This document shows positions 16,845 through 26,053 of a stretch of DNA of 64,000 bases, one piece after another. The notes under the pieces are model-generated. The model worked only from the letters and a program-made list of their open reading frames with translations, made no database searches and was not told the DNA's origin. The stretch comes from Sphingomonas cannabina (lineage in GTDB: Bacteria > Pseudomonadota > Alphaproteobacteria > Sphingomonadales > Sphingomonadaceae), in the NCBI RefSeq assembly GCF_021391395.1, contig NZ_CP090059.1:1225001-1289000 (forward strand), read 5' to 3'. Within the stretch, counting starts at the first letter, position 1, and each line of letters starts with the position of its first letter. The position numbers and the translations under genes are program-made.

Positions 16845-17434
16845 GACTCGGTCACCCCCCAACGCTTGGCAAGCGCGTCGAGCTGGACCGACAGGCTGGC
16901 GATCACCTGACCGGTGCTGGTCCGCATGTGGCAGTCGGTGGGGCCGAGTGCAGGATCGGCGGCGACGGTGACGTGCTCGAGTTCGGGCAGGCGGGCGGCG
17001 AGCGTGTCGGCCATCGTCGGTGCGACGGCGATCGCGACCGGGCCCTCGCCGGGCAGCCGCGCGAGCGTGCGCTCGACCATGCGGGTGACCAGGGTCTCGT
17101 CGTCGAGCTCGCCGATCACGGCACGGACGGCGGCATGGGCGGCTTCGGCGACGTCGGCGCGGCGCGCCTCGGCGTGCCGCTCGACTGCCGCGGCGAAGCC
17201 GGCGATCTGTTCGGCGAGCTGCTCCTCAATGGTTGCCCTGGCTTCGGCAAGCCCCTCGGCATGGCCGGCGGCGCGGGCATGCTCGGCGTCGGCGGCGGCG
17301 CGGTCGCGGATGGCGGAGGCCGCCTCGAGCAGCGCGACCGCATCGATGAAGTCGGCCCGCTCCGCCCGCTTGATCACCGCGCGGCTGCTGCCGAGCAGCG
17401 CGCGATCGTCGCTGTGGACGAGATGGAAGCTCAT
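16841..17434 (-). CDS. sctL: T3SS stator protein SctL (HrpE/YscL/FliH family)
   Basis: 197 residues. The central part is a long charged alanine-rich helix (RDRAAADAEHARAAGHAEGL then ARATIEEQLAEQIAGF) followed by a globular C-terminal domain (LVTRMVERTLARLPGEGPVA ... CHMRTSTGQVIASLSVQLDAL) typical of FliH/YscL stators that anchor the ATPase to the SctQ pods. It overlaps sctN by four bases. Upstream lies a roughly 250-base spacer with a hairpin repeat that separates it from sctK, so it may have separate expression or a processing site there. Confidence 0.88.
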   Translation of the reverse strand: MSFHLVHSDDRALLGSSRAVIKRAERADFIDAVALLEAASAIRDRAAADAEHARAAGHAEGLAEARATIEEQLAEQIAGFAAAVERHAEARRADVAEAAHAAVRAVIGELDDETLVTRMVERTLARLPGEGPVAIAVAPTMADTLAARLPELEHVTVAADPALGPTDCHMRTSTGQVIASLSVQLDALAKRWGVTES

Positions 17435-17511
17435 CGGCGCTTGTCCAAATTAACAGTCCTCGCCGTACTCCTGCGTAGGTGGGAGTCTGGAACCTTCCGT
17501 TCCGAAACGAC

Positions 17512-17582
17512 TGTTCCCCGGCGAAGGCCGGGGCCTAGTTGCAGGCGGTCCGAGGCTGGGCCCCGGCCTTCGCCGGGGAACA
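17512..17582. repeat. Sphingomonad-type extragenic palindrome, copy A
   Basis: Inverted 24-bp arms at 17512-17535 (core CCCCGGCGAAGGCCGGGG) and 17559-17582 (core CCCCGGCCTTCGCCGGGG) enclose a 23-bp loop. The same element, in inverse orientation by its loop sequence, lies at 29218-29288. The spacer 17435-17684 also holds a second small hairpin near 17644-17659 (CTCCTGCCTGCGCAGGAG-like). Such elements are scattered in intergenic DNA of sphingomonads. Here it splits the sctK-sctL junction. Confidence 0.85.
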
Positions 17583-17684
17583 GATTCAGCCTAGCCGCAT
17601 CCAACTCCGGAATCACAAGTGATATCGCCTCGCCGCCAACGCTCCTGCCTGCGCAGGAGCACAGGGAGGGGGGTGTCGACGGAC

Positions 17685-18161
17685 TCACGCCAGCGCCGCC
17701 ACGATCGTGCTCGCGTGCATCGCGATATCACGGGCCTGCGCATCGTCCTGCGCGCCCGGGAAGCGGCCGGCGAAGGGCTCCGGAAGGCCGGCATGGAGCA
17801 ACCTGCGGCCTTCGGCGACGAGGCGGTCGGGGGCGGGCAGGGGCGCATCGTCGAGCGGCGGCGTCAGGGGGGTCTCGCAGGCGGCGTCGAGCAGATCCTC
17901 GCCCACCGTCGCGGCGAGCATCGCCAGTCGCGGGCCCGACAGCTCGGCATCGATCGCGCGGCGATGGCGCAGCAGTGCGGCGAGGCAGGCGATCCGCTCC
18001 TGCCGCTCGGGCGGTTCGGTCAGCCAGTCGGGGACCTTGGCGAGGTCGGCGAAGCTCGGTCCCTCCGCGCCCGAGAGACGCCGGGCGAACCGCGCGCCGC
18101 GGCTGTCGCTCGCGGCCTCGGCGAGTGCGGCGTAGCGGCGGCGGCGTTCGGCGCCGTTCAC
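17685..18161 (-). CDS. sctK: Probable T3SS sorting-platform protein SctK (YscK/NolU position)
   Basis: 158 residues from a GTG at 18161 overlapping the sctJ stop (GTGA). The protein has a basic start (VNGAERRRRYAALAEAAS) and helical, leucine-rich segments (LACLAALLRHRRAIDAEL-type, LVAEGRRLLHAGLPEPF). Little primary similarity can be seen, but SctK proteins are poorly conserved. Position between sctJ and sctL matches the J-K-L order of Ysc and of rhizobial (rhcJ-nolU-nolV) systems. It would connect the inner-membrane ring to the SctQ/SctL pods. Confidence 0.6.
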   Translation of the reverse strand: MNGAERRRRYAALAEAASDSRGARFARRLSGAEGPSFADLAKVPDWLTEPPERQERIACLAALLRHRRAIDAELSGPRLAMLAATVGEDLLDAACETPLTPPLDDAPLPAPDRLVAEGRRLLHAGLPEPFAGRFPGAQDDAQARDIAMHASTIVAALA

Positions 18162-18907
18162 GGTCGCACCGTATCCGGCAGCCCGCCCTTGGCCTTGGGC
18201 CGCCGCATCCGCCACAGCGCCCGTCCGGCGAAGACCAGCAGCAGCGTCGCCACGATCCCGGCGAGCACCCGGATCAGCGCCGTGACCGAGATCATGTCAT
18301 CGTTCTGCGGCACCATCGGCAGCGTCTGTGCCGGCACCATCACTACCGACACGCGGTCGTAGGTCAGCCCGTCGATCGCATTGGTGACGAGCGACTTGAT
18401 CGCCCCGGTCTGGCTCCTGAGGTCGAAGCCGGTACGGTATTTGACGAACACCGACGCCGCCGAGGGCTTGGCCTCGCGCGACAGCGGGTCGGCCTCGGGC
18501 ATGGTCAGGTGGACGCGGGCCTGGACCACCCCGTCGATGTCGCTGATCGTGCGGCTCAGCTCCTGGGACAGGCCGTAGATCAGCCGGGCGCGCTCCTCGA
18601 GCGGGGTCGAGGTGAACCCCTCCTTCTTGAACACGGAGCCCAGCGAATCATACTGCTCGTGCGGCAGGCCATGGGCACGCAGCGTCTCGACCGCGCGGGC
18701 GAAGTCAGCCTGGTCGACGGCGACGCTCCAATTGTCCTTCTCGCCATGGACCTTGCTCGCCGCGATGCCCGCCTGGTTCAGCACCGCGATCATCTCGTTG
18801 GCCGCCGGCTCGGTCAGCTTGCCATAGACCTCCTGCTTGCTGCACCCGCCGAGCACGGCGAGCCCGAGCAGCAGGGGGGCGGCGGCCAGGCGCAGCGTGC
18901 GGCTCAT
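18158..18907 (-). CDS. sctJ: T3SS inner-membrane ring lipoprotein SctJ
   Basis: 249 residues from the ATG overlapping the sctI stop. A lipoprotein signal peptide ends VLGGC (C22). The YscJ/FliF domain is clear: EVYGKLTEPAANEMIAVLNQ, LPHEQYDSLGSVFKKEGF, STPLEERARLIYGLSQELSR and DGVVQARVHLTMPE. A C-terminal membrane helix (ALIRVLAGIVATLLLVFAG) precedes a short basic tail. SctJ forms the 24-subunit inner ring with SctD. The lipobox rules out flagellar FliF. Confidence 0.96.
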   Translation of the reverse strand: MSRTLRLAAAPLLLGLAVLGGCSKQEVYGKLTEPAANEMIAVLNQAGIAASKVHGEKDNWSVAVDQADFARAVETLRAHGLPHEQYDSLGSVFKKEGFTSTPLEERARLIYGLSQELSRTISDIDGVVQARVHLTMPEADPLSREAKPSAASVFVKYRTGFDLRSQTGAIKSLVTNAIDGLTYDRVSVVMVPAQTLPMVPQNDDMISVTALIRVLAGIVATLLLVFAGRALWRMRRPKAKGGLPDTVRP

Positions 18908-19320
18908 TGCTGCTTGAACAATTGCTGCACGCCGTCCGAGCTGCGGTTGGCGATGTTGGAGGTGAGCTGCGCCTGGAACATGAATTCCTGGCACTTCATG
19001 GTGAGCTGGACGATCTCGCCCGGCGTCAGCTGCCCGCCGCTCGCCTCGGCCGCCTGGGCATAATCGGAGACCGAGCGCGCCTGGACGTTCACCTGGTCGA
19101 GCGCGGCGAACATCCCCTTGAGCGGCCCAGGGAGCGAGCCGACGGGCACCGTGCCCTCGACGCCGCCGAGCTTCTCGATCGCCTGCTGGAACCGCGCCTC
19201 GGCCTGCGGGCTGATCGCCGTACCACCGCCGCCCGGCGGCAGCAGCTCCATCGCGCGCTGGCCCTCGGCCCCGCCGCCGGCCAGCGCGGAAGCGGCGGCG
19301 GCGATTGCTTCGACGCTCAT
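18904..19320 (-). CDS. sctI: T3SS inner rod protein SctI
   Basis: 138 residues from MSVEAIAAAASALAGG. The C-terminal third is the conserved part: LTPGEIVQLTMKCQEFMFQA then QLTSNIANRSSDGVQQLF, the helix that packs at the base of the needle in HrpB/YscI/PrgJ proteins. The N-terminus is small-residue rich and flexible. It lies between the needle candidate and sctJ and overlaps sctJ by four bases, the standard I-J order. Confidence 0.85.
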   Translation of the reverse strand: MSVEAIAAAASALAGGGAEGQRAMELLPPGGGGTAISPQAEARFQQAIEKLGGVEGTVPVGSLPGPLKGMFAALDQVNVQARSVSDYAQAAEASGGQLTPGEIVQLTMKCQEFMFQAQLTSNIANRSSDGVQQLFKQQ

Positions 19321-19322
19321 GA

Positions 19323-19634
19323 TCAGCTCTTCCGCGCCATCGTCTCGAGCGCCTTGGAGACGCTGTCGAGCGAGGTGTGCGAGCTGTTGGCCATGAAGCT
19401 CATCCGCATCGATTCGGTGGTGAGCGCGGTGATGTCCGAAGGCTTGTCGCCGCCTTGCGAGACGACGTCGGCCTGGTTGGTGATCACGTCGGCCTGGGTG
19501 TCGAGCGCCTTGCCCCAGGCGTTGGCGAACGCCTCGAACCAGTTGCTCTGGCCGCCCTCGTGGATCTCGTTCGAGTTCATCAGGCCCATCGAAGCGATGG
19601 AGCGCATCATCGCGCTGTTGATCGGGTTCGTCAT
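19323..19634 (-). CDS. Putative T3SS needle/filament subunit (SctF position)
   Basis: 103 residues, ATG overlapping the sctD stop, two bases before sctI. It is a small helical protein: SNWFEAFANAWGKALDTQAD, then a loop VSQGGDKPSD, then a C-terminal helix ending SVSKALETMARKS. Two helices around a short loop suit a needle subunit, and the D-F-I gene order supports SctF. The C-terminal half is clearly related to the end of the 212-residue protein at 30971-31609 (shared NW.xA, M..S.T and L.TMARK pattern). It is longer than classical needle proteins (about 80 residues). Confidence 0.55.
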   Translation of the reverse strand: MTNPINSAMMRSIASMGLMNSNEIHEGGQSNWFEAFANAWGKALDTQADVITNQADVVSQGGDKPSDITALTTESMRMSFMANSSHTSLDSVSKALETMARKS

Positions 19635-20851
19635 GATTGCGTCCCTTGCTTGGCTGTGCCGCCCGTTTCGGATGCCACTCCCGGGGCGGGCGGCGTCCCG
19701 TTCCCCAGGATGAGTTCCTCGACCCGCCCGTCACGCTCGAAGCTGACGCGGCCGTTGCCGATGGCGATGATCTTGTGCCCGGTCGGCACCTGCGCCCCGG
19801 CGAACCAGCGCGTGCCGTCGGCGGTGGTGATGTAGCCGGGCGACCCGTCGACGAAGGTCGCGAGGCCATATTCGGAGCCCGAGAAGAAATATTGCAGGTC
19901 GCGGTCGCCGCGCGCGTTGTCGGTGGTGAAGGCGACGCGGGTGACGCCGGGCACGTCGGCCTGGATCAGCTTGGCGAGCTCGGTCTGGCGGTCGCCGGGC
20001 AGATACTCGGCGGTGACGAGCAGGCTGTTGCCGCGCATCGGCCTGGCCTCGCCGTCGATGCCCTGCGTGCGGAGCAGGTCGGTGGCGGAGGCGGCGAGCG
20101 CCTGCATCGAATCGACGTCGATCGTGGCCGCGCCGATCCGCTCGGCGACCACCATGCGCAGCCGGGCGAGTTCGGCGTCGTCCTTGACGATGCCGGTGAT
20201 GATCAGGCCGCTCGGGCTGTCGCTGACCTTGAGCGCGCTGAAGCCGGATGCGGCGAGCACCGCGCGGTCGGCGTCGGGATTGTGGAACTGGCCGCCGATC
20301 CAGCGGACGGTCGGTCCGGCCAGTGCCACGAGCAGCAGCAGGGCCGCGGCGACGACCGCATAGACCGGCCAACGCCGCTCGATCGAAAGCGCGTCGCGCA
20401 TGGGATAGAAGCGGGTCGCGACCCGCTCGGTCAGCGCGGCGCGCTGCGACTCGACCGGCACGGCTGCCTCGCCCGCCGGCGCGATCGTCGTCGACAGGCG
20501 GGCGGTCTCTTCCCACCGCTCCGAGGCAGGATCGCCGATCGCCACCGCGAAGCCGCCGAGCGTCATCGGCACATAGGCCGGCAACGCCGTCTCCTCGCCG
20601 GCAGCGACCGGCCGGCCCAACAGGCCGACCTGACCCGCGATCACCCGAATCGTCGCCAGCTCGTCGCCGAGGTGCAGCTCCAGCGACAACCCGCGCGTCG
20701 ATGGATCGCGCAGCACGATGTCGTGGTCGAAGCCGTGTCCGACCCGTACGAACTTGCCGGGGTGGAGGCGGTGCTCGGCGCCTTCGAGGCGCCCGTTCAG
20801 CACGCGCAGCACCACCGCGGCGAGCTTCAGCGGGGCGAACGGCGCATTCAC
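19631..20851 (-). CDS. sctD: T3SS membrane ring protein SctD
   Basis: 406 residues. The N-terminal cytosolic domain is FHA-like (LEGAEHRLHPGKFVRVGHGF, HDIVLRDPSTRGLSLELHL). One membrane helix follows near residues 160-185 (WPVYAVVAAALLLLVALAG), and then periplasmic ring-building modules (SGLIITGIVKDDAELARLR, DLLRTQGIDGEARPM...). This is the YscD/PrgH layout; SctD stacks with SctJ and joins the secretin. It overlaps the sctC stop by four bases and has a proline/glycine tail ahead of the needle candidate. Confidence 0.92.
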   Translation of the reverse strand: MNAPFAPLKLAAVVLRVLNGRLEGAEHRLHPGKFVRVGHGFDHDIVLRDPSTRGLSLELHLGDELATIRVIAGQVGLLGRPVAAGEETALPAYVPMTLGGFAVAIGDPASERWEETARLSTTIAPAGEAAVPVESQRAALTERVATRFYPMRDALSIERRWPVYAVVAAALLLLVALAGPTVRWIGGQFHNPDADRAVLAASGFSALKVSDSPSGLIITGIVKDDAELARLRMVVAERIGAATIDVDSMQALAASATDLLRTQGIDGEARPMRGNSLLVTAEYLPGDRQTELAKLIQADVPGVTRVAFTTDNARGDRDLQYFFSGSEYGLATFVDGSPGYITTADGTRWFAGAQVPTGHKIIAIGNGRVSFERDGRVEELILGNGTPPAPGVASETGGTAKQGTQS

Positions 20852-22692
20852 CTTTTGGCCCTCCGCTTGCCCTTGCCCAGCGCCTGGAGCTGTTCGAGCG
20901 GGATCGGCTGGGTCTCGGCGGTGGGCTGGAAGGCGGCGCCGTTCGCGGCGACCGTCTGGCGCTGCGACAGGATGCGCGGCGTGATCAGGAACAGCCGCTC
21001 GATATGCTGCGTGCCCTTGCTGCGCTTGCGGAACGCCTGGCCGACGATCGGGATGTCGCCGACGCCCGGCACCTTCGACTTGTAGTCGTAGTTGGTCTCG
21101 ACGGTCATGCCGCCGATCAGCAGGCTCTCGCCCTGCTTGACCACCGCGCTGGTGTTGATGCTCGACTGCTTCACCGCGGGGATGCCGTCGACGATCATCC
21201 CGCTCGGCGAGCCGTCGAGGATCTCGATCGCCAGCCGCGTGCGCAGCTCGCCGCCGTCGTAGAGGATCGACGGGTTGATCCGCATCACCATGCCGGCGGT
21301 CACCGGGAACAGATCGACCTGCCGGTCGCCGGCGACGCGGACGTAATATTGCACCTGGTTGTTGAACACCGCGGGGATGTTGTTGAGCGTCGACAGGCGC
21401 GGGCGGGAGACCACGCTCAGCACGCCGGCCTTCTCCAGCGCGGTGATGCGCACCGCGAACAGGTCGAGCCCGCCCGTGAGGTAGGTCGCGCCGAAGTTGG
21501 GGGCCGAGAAATTGTCGGTGGGATTCGACTGCTTGCCCCCGAACAACGCCGCGAAACCGCCGGTGCGAAGGCCGAAGTCGAGCCCCAGGTCCTTGAGCCG
21601 GTTGGTGTCGAGCTCGAGGATCGTCGCCTCGATCTCGACGCCGCGCGGCTCGACGTCGAGCGCTTTCACGATGTCCTCGTAGACGGTCATCGATTCGGGG
21701 CGGTCGCGGACCAGCACGGCGTTGTTGGTCGGATCGACCTCGACGCGGGGGCCGTTGACGTCGCGCGGCTCCGCCTTCTCGATGACGACGGTGTCGAAGC
21801 CGGGCGTGCCCTGCTGGTCGAAGCTGCGCTGCGATTCGTCGGGCGGCACCGCGTTGAGCCCGCGCCCGCCGAGCCGCGGCATCGACTGGCGCTGGATGTC
21901 GAAGTTGCCGCTGGTCGAGACGGTGTTCGAAGGACGCCCGTCCCCCATCATCCCGCGCAGGATCGAGGCGACGCCGGGGATGACGACGGTGCGGTCGTAG
22001 CTCTTCTGGATCGTGTCATCGGCGCGGGCATAGCGCAGGTAGAAGATGCGCACCTCATAGGGCGAACGTGCGGTGGCGGCCGTCAGCACCCGCGAGCGCA
22101 GCGGCGCCGCGGAGACCGTGCCCATCGGCGCCGGACCGTTCAGCAGCGGCGACACGATTCCCGCGCTCGAGGCGGTGGCGGAGGCAGGGATCATCGCCGG
22201 CTTCGCGCCCGATCCCGCCAGCTGCGCGACCCGGTCGAGGAAGGCGGGGACGCCGGTCGCGCTCACCGCGTTGGTGCTCGCCGCGACCGAGTTCGCCCCG
22301 TCGACGATCCGCATCCGCTGCGCGTCCTGCACCACTGCCGCCGGATCGGCGGCGGCGAAGCTCTTCGACTGGATCTCGCCGCCGGTGTACACGCGGACGA
22401 CCGCGCCGTCGTAATAGGCGACCAGGTTGAATGCGCGGGACAGCTGCGCCCAGATCGTCCTGGGCGTGCCGACGAACACGCCGTTGATCTTGCCGTTGAT
22501 CGCCGAGCTGGTCTTCACCCTGAGGCCCGCCTGGCCGAACAGGTCGGCGATGGCGGCATCGACGCGCTGGTTGCGCGCGGTGAGGGTGACGGTCTTCTCG
22601 GGGAAGGGAGGCGTGTCGGCCAGCGCCGGCGTCGACGACGCCAGCACGGCCGAGGCCAGAAGCAGCAGGGACCGCCGCGGGATTCGCATCAT
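20848..22692 (-). CDS. sctC: T3SS outer-membrane secretin SctC
   Basis: 614 residues from the first of two ATGs overlapping the sctV stop (ATGATGA); a much longer upstream frame is antisense shadow. The signal peptide is RRSLLLLASAVLASSTPALA. N0/N1 domains (VTLTARNQRVDAAIADLFGQ, GVFVGTPRTIWAQLSRAFNL) lead into the NolW region (VDPTNNAVLVRDRPESM) and secretin barrel (VEIEATILELDTNRLKDLGL, VVSRPRLSTLNNIPAVFNN, SLLIGGMTVETNYDYKSKVP, GDIPIVGQAFRKRS). No pilotin gene was recognised nearby. This gene rules out a flagellar identity for the cluster. Confidence 0.97.
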   Translation of the reverse strand: MMRIPRRSLLLLASAVLASSTPALADTPPFPEKTVTLTARNQRVDAAIADLFGQAGLRVKTSSAINGKINGVFVGTPRTIWAQLSRAFNLVAYYDGAVVRVYTGGEIQSKSFAAADPAAVVQDAQRMRIVDGANSVAASTNAVSATGVPAFLDRVAQLAGSGAKPAMIPASATASSAGIVSPLLNGPAPMGTVSAAPLRSRVLTAATARSPYEVRIFYLRYARADDTIQKSYDRTVVIPGVASILRGMMGDGRPSNTVSTSGNFDIQRQSMPRLGGRGLNAVPPDESQRSFDQQGTPGFDTVVIEKAEPRDVNGPRVEVDPTNNAVLVRDRPESMTVYEDIVKALDVEPRGVEIEATILELDTNRLKDLGLDFGLRTGGFAALFGGKQSNPTDNFSAPNFGATYLTGGLDLFAVRITALEKAGVLSVVSRPRLSTLNNIPAVFNNQVQYYVRVAGDRQVDLFPVTAGMVMRINPSILYDGGELRTRLAIEILDGSPSGMIVDGIPAVKQSSINTSAVVKQGESLLIGGMTVETNYDYKSKVPGVGDIPIVGQAFRKRSKGTQHIERLFLITPRILSQRQTVAANGAAFQPTAETQPIPLEQLQALGKGKRRAKR

Positions 22693-24653
22693 TCGGCAAA
22701 CTCTCGTTGCGCCTGGTCGGCCAGGCTCTCTGGTGCGGAATTGAGCTCGCCGACGATGTCGAGCGGCACCGCGGGATTGAGCTCGTTGAAGGAGATGACG
22801 GGCACGTCGAACAGATCCCCGGCGATCAGCAGCCGCAGCGGCCGCCGGAGGTCCTGCGCGGTCAGGATCGCGCGTGCCCCGCTCGCCTCGACCTGCTCGG
22901 CGAGCAGGGCGTTGAGCGCCCGCATCTGGTGCGGGTTGATCGCGAGGCGCATCTGCCCGTCGACGGGCGTCAACGTGTGGCGGATGATCTCCTCGAGATT
23001 GCTGCCGACGATCAGCACGCGCAGCCGCCCGGCGACGCACAGCGGCGCGATCAGGTGGCGGCGCATCGCGATGCGCACGCGCTCGGCCATCGGGATCGCC
23101 TCGCGCTCGTACTGGCCGACCTCGCCGATCGCCTCGACGGCGTCGCGGAAGTTGCGAAGCGGCACCTTCTCCTCGACCAGCAGGCGCAGCACCTCGCCGA
23201 TGCGTCCGGTCGGCACTGCGCGCACCGCTTCCTTGACCACCTCGGGATGGCTCTCGCCGAGCCGGTTGAGCTGGTCGGTGACTTCCTGGAGGCCGAGGAA
23301 CAGGCCGAGGTTGCGCTCCAGCAGCCGCTCGACCTGGCCGGCGACGCGCGGGGCGAACTCGTCCTCCTCGGCCACGCCGCCGCCGAGCGGCGCGTCATGC
23401 GCGACCAGCGCCCAGCCGCCGGTCGGCATCGCCGGACCGGTGTCGGCGACGATGCGCAGGTCCGGAACGGCGACGCCGCTGCGCTCCTGCAGCGCGGCGA
23501 TACCGGTGCGGACGCGGTCCGCCAGCGCGGCGAACACTGGCGAATCGGCGGGCGCGCCGATCGTGAGCCGCAGCGGGTCGAGTCGCGGCAGCGCCTGTGC
23601 CGCAATCATCGTCTCGCCAGTGATCGCCGCGGGCGTGCCGCTCTCCATCCCGAGTCGCGCGCGCACCCAGCGGCCCGAGGTCGGATGCGACAGCGTGCCG
23701 CCGATCAGCAGCGCCGCAGCCAGCGCGAAGAACACCAGCGTCGGAAAGCCCGGCACCAGCCCGAGCAGGATCGACAGCGCGCCCGCGATCAGCAGCACGT
23801 GCGGCTTGCCCGAGATCTGCCGCGCGATGGCGGGGCCGAGGTCGCGGTCGCGGTCCTCGTCGGTGGTGCGCGTGACCAGAAGGCCCGCCGCCATCGCCGA
23901 GAACAGCGCCGGCACCTGCGCGACCAGCCCGTCGCCGATCGTCAGGATCGAGAAGGTCGCCGCCGCCTCCGACACCGACAGCCCGTGGTAGAGCATGCCG
24001 ACCGCCAACCCGCCGAGCAGGTTGACCAGCACGATCACGATCGAGGCGATGGCGTCGCCCTTCACGAACTTCATCGCGCCGTCGAGGCTGCCGTGGAGCT
24101 TGCTCTCCAGCTCGAGCGTGCGCCGCTTCTCGCGCGCCTCGTCCTTGCTGAGGATGCCGGACCTGAGGTCGCTGTCGATCGACAGCTGCTTGCCCGGCAT
24201 CGCGTCCAGGCTGAAGCGCGCCGCCACCTCGGCGACGCGCTCGGCGCCCTTGGAGATGACGATGAACTGGACGACGGTGATGATCAGGAACACCACCAGC
24301 CCGACCACGAGGTTGCCGCCTGCCACCATCTCGCCGAAGCGTTGGATGATCGAGCCGCCGTCCATCGTCGTCAGGATCATGCGCGTGGTCGAGATGCTGA
24401 TCGCCAGCCGGAACAGCGTCGACAGCAGCAGCACCGTCGGGAAGGTCGAGAAATCGAGCGGTTTGGTGATGTAGACCGAGCTCAGCAGCAGCAGGATGCC
24501 GACGGTCATGTTGATGGCGATGAAGATGTCGAGCGCCAGCGGCGGCATCGGCAGGATCATCAGCATGACGACCGTCACCAGCGCGCCGACCAGCAGCACG
24601 TCGGCGGTGCGAATCGGCAGACGCAATCGGCGGAAGGGCAGTGCGCTGGCCAT
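22689..24653 (-). CDS. sctV: T3SS export gate protein SctV
   Basis: 654 residues of the FHIPEP family. The N-terminal half has about eight membrane helices with conserved LLLLSSVYITKPLDFSTFPT, LFRLAISISTTRMIL and FIVISKGAERVAEVAARFSL. The C-terminal cytosolic half (from about 345) forms the nonameric ring that docks chaperone-cargo complexes. It is three bases from the lytic transglycosylase stop and overlaps sctC, so it is second in the leftward operon. Confidence 0.97.
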   Translation of the reverse strand: MASALPFRRLRLPIRTADVLLVGALVTVVMLMILPMPPLALDIFIAINMTVGILLLLSSVYITKPLDFSTFPTVLLLSTLFRLAISISTTRMILTTMDGGSIIQRFGEMVAGGNLVVGLVVFLIITVVQFIVISKGAERVAEVAARFSLDAMPGKQLSIDSDLRSGILSKDEAREKRRTLELESKLHGSLDGAMKFVKGDAIASIVIVLVNLLGGLAVGMLYHGLSVSEAAATFSILTIGDGLVAQVPALFSAMAAGLLVTRTTDEDRDRDLGPAIARQISGKPHVLLIAGALSILLGLVPGFPTLVFFALAAALLIGGTLSHPTSGRWVRARLGMESGTPAAITGETMIAAQALPRLDPLRLTIGAPADSPVFAALADRVRTGIAALQERSGVAVPDLRIVADTGPAMPTGGWALVAHDAPLGGGVAEEDEFAPRVAGQVERLLERNLGLFLGLQEVTDQLNRLGESHPEVVKEAVRAVPTGRIGEVLRLLVEEKVPLRNFRDAVEAIGEVGQYEREAIPMAERVRIAMRRHLIAPLCVAGRLRVLIVGSNLEEIIRHTLTPVDGQMRLAINPHQMRALNALLAEQVEASGARAILTAQDLRRPLRLLIAGDLFDVPVISFNELNPAVPLDIVGELNSAPESLADQAQREFAE

Positions 24654-24655
24654 CG

Positions 24656-25504
24656 TCAGCGGTTCGCGACGCCCTGCTCGGACACGAGCTGGTTGTAGTT
24701 GGCCATGACCGCGCGGACGTAGTTCTGCGTCTCGGGATAGGGCGGCACCTGGTTGCCGTACTTGCGCACCGCGCCTTCGCCGGCATTGTAGGCGGCGAGG
24801 GTCAGGTTGAAGTCGCCGTAGCGCTGGTGGAGCCGCCGCAGCAGCCGCGCGCCGCCGTCGACATTGCTCTCCGCATCGGCGACCGAGCGCACGCCGAGCT
24901 CGCGCGCGGTGCCCGGCATGAGCTGCATCAGCCCGCGCGCGCCGACCGGGCTGGTCGCATTGGCGCGGTAACGGGATTCCTGGGCGATCACCGCGTGCAG
25001 CAGCAGCGGATCGACGCGGTGGCGCTGCGCGACGCGGCCGATCATCGCGTCATAGGGCGTGGTGTAGCTCGCCGGCCGCATCGACAGGATCGACTCGGCG
25101 TCGAGCGGTCCCACATTGACCAGCGGCGCTGCGGCGGCGAGGTCGACCGGCTCCCGCCGTTTCGGCCTGATGTGCGCGACTCGGACGCCGCCCGGCGGAG
25201 TCGGCGTCGCTGCGGGGACGACCGCGCGGCGGATCGCCGGCCGGTCGGGCACGATCTCCAGATCGGCGGGCGGGACATAGTCGGCCGGCGACGCCGGCGC
25301 GGTGACGATCTGCTGCGGACCGCACTGGACGAGCGACTGCACCCCGGCGAGCGAGCCGGCATCGGCAATGCGCAGCGTCGCCGTCAGCGGACAGGGCGGC
25401 GGAGGCGGGGGTTTATCCCTGGAACTGGCAATCGAAGGAAGAAGACCAGCACCGAAACCCAGAACGAGAATCGTCGCCGATCGTATGTCGAAACCAAGCC
25501 TCAT
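24656..25504 (-). CDS. T3SS-associated lytic transglycosylase (SLT domain)
   Basis: 282 residues from the ATG at 25504, which has GGAG eight bases upstream; upstream in-frame ATGs lack this. A signal peptide (SATILVLGFGAGLLPSIAS) is followed by a proline-rich stretch and a linker. The C-terminal SLT domain has DPLLLHAVIAQESRYRANAT (catalytic Glu in AQES), VGARGLMQLMPGTARELG and LTLAAYNAGEGAVRKYG. It cuts peptidoglycan to let the apparatus span the wall, as EtgA/HpaH-type enzymes do. It heads the leftward operon beside sctV. Confidence 0.9.
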   Translation of the reverse strand: MRLGFDIRSATILVLGFGAGLLPSIASSRDKPPPPPPCPLTATLRIADAGSLAGVQSLVQCGPQQIVTAPASPADYVPPADLEIVPDRPAIRRAVVPAATPTPPGGVRVAHIRPKRREPVDLAAAAPLVNVGPLDAESILSMRPASYTTPYDAMIGRVAQRHRVDPLLLHAVIAQESRYRANATSPVGARGLMQLMPGTARELGVRSVADAESNVDGGARLLRRLHQRYGDFNLTLAAYNAGEGAVRKYGNQVPPYPETQNYVRAVMANYNQLVSEQGVANR

Positions 25505-26053
25505 CTGCATCGCTCCGCAGTCTCCGACTATGATCGGAGAAGCCACAACGATGCCCCACTGCCGCCGGTGCTCGGTTTCGACGGCAGTAACTAGTCTGCG
25601 GGGGAATTTTTTCAGTTTCAAGTCATCGCGTGCAAATTTGATCATTCTCAATGAGATACGACGAATCGAGGCAGATGCACGACGAAATGCGTGAGTCGTG
25701 TGGAACCTTTTTGCGACGGTCGAGCGTTCCGCAGCCGAAATGAAGGGTGGTATACTATAAGAATCGCGCGGATTCCTGCGGGATTCTGTCCATTGTCATA
25801 AGAGTTACATGAGTATCCGTCAGGTCGATCCTACAAACGTGATTGACTTGGTGGAGTTTATTGCTGAATCGTTTCATCATGTGAGTCGCTGTTCCGCCCC
25901 ACGAACGGCGTTTCACCGACATCGACAGTAACGCGCCGTGTATTGGTGCGCGATGTCTCGGCCTTGCTCGGGCTGATGAAGTTGAGGAGTCGATGAGATC
26001 GGCGGTGCGAAGCACCGATCGATCGATGGCGGCTGCTGGAGACAAAAGAGCGC
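25505..26053. promoter_or_regulatory. Divergent control region between the two apparatus operons
   Basis: About 550 bases without a convincing gene separate the leftward (transglycosylase-sctV) and rightward (sctU) operons. The middle part, about 25,600-25,870, is visibly richer in A+T than its surroundings (for example TTTTTTCAGTTTCAAG and GGTATACTATAAG near 25750). It should hold the promoters of both apparatus operons. I could not find a good copy of the 17-bp cargo box here, which suggests separate control of apparatus and cargo. Confidence 0.5.

Noticed and set aside
20248..23991. 1,247-codon plus-strand frame
   Set aside because: Arginine/alanine-rich shadow of sctD, sctC and sctV, all well supported on the minus strand.
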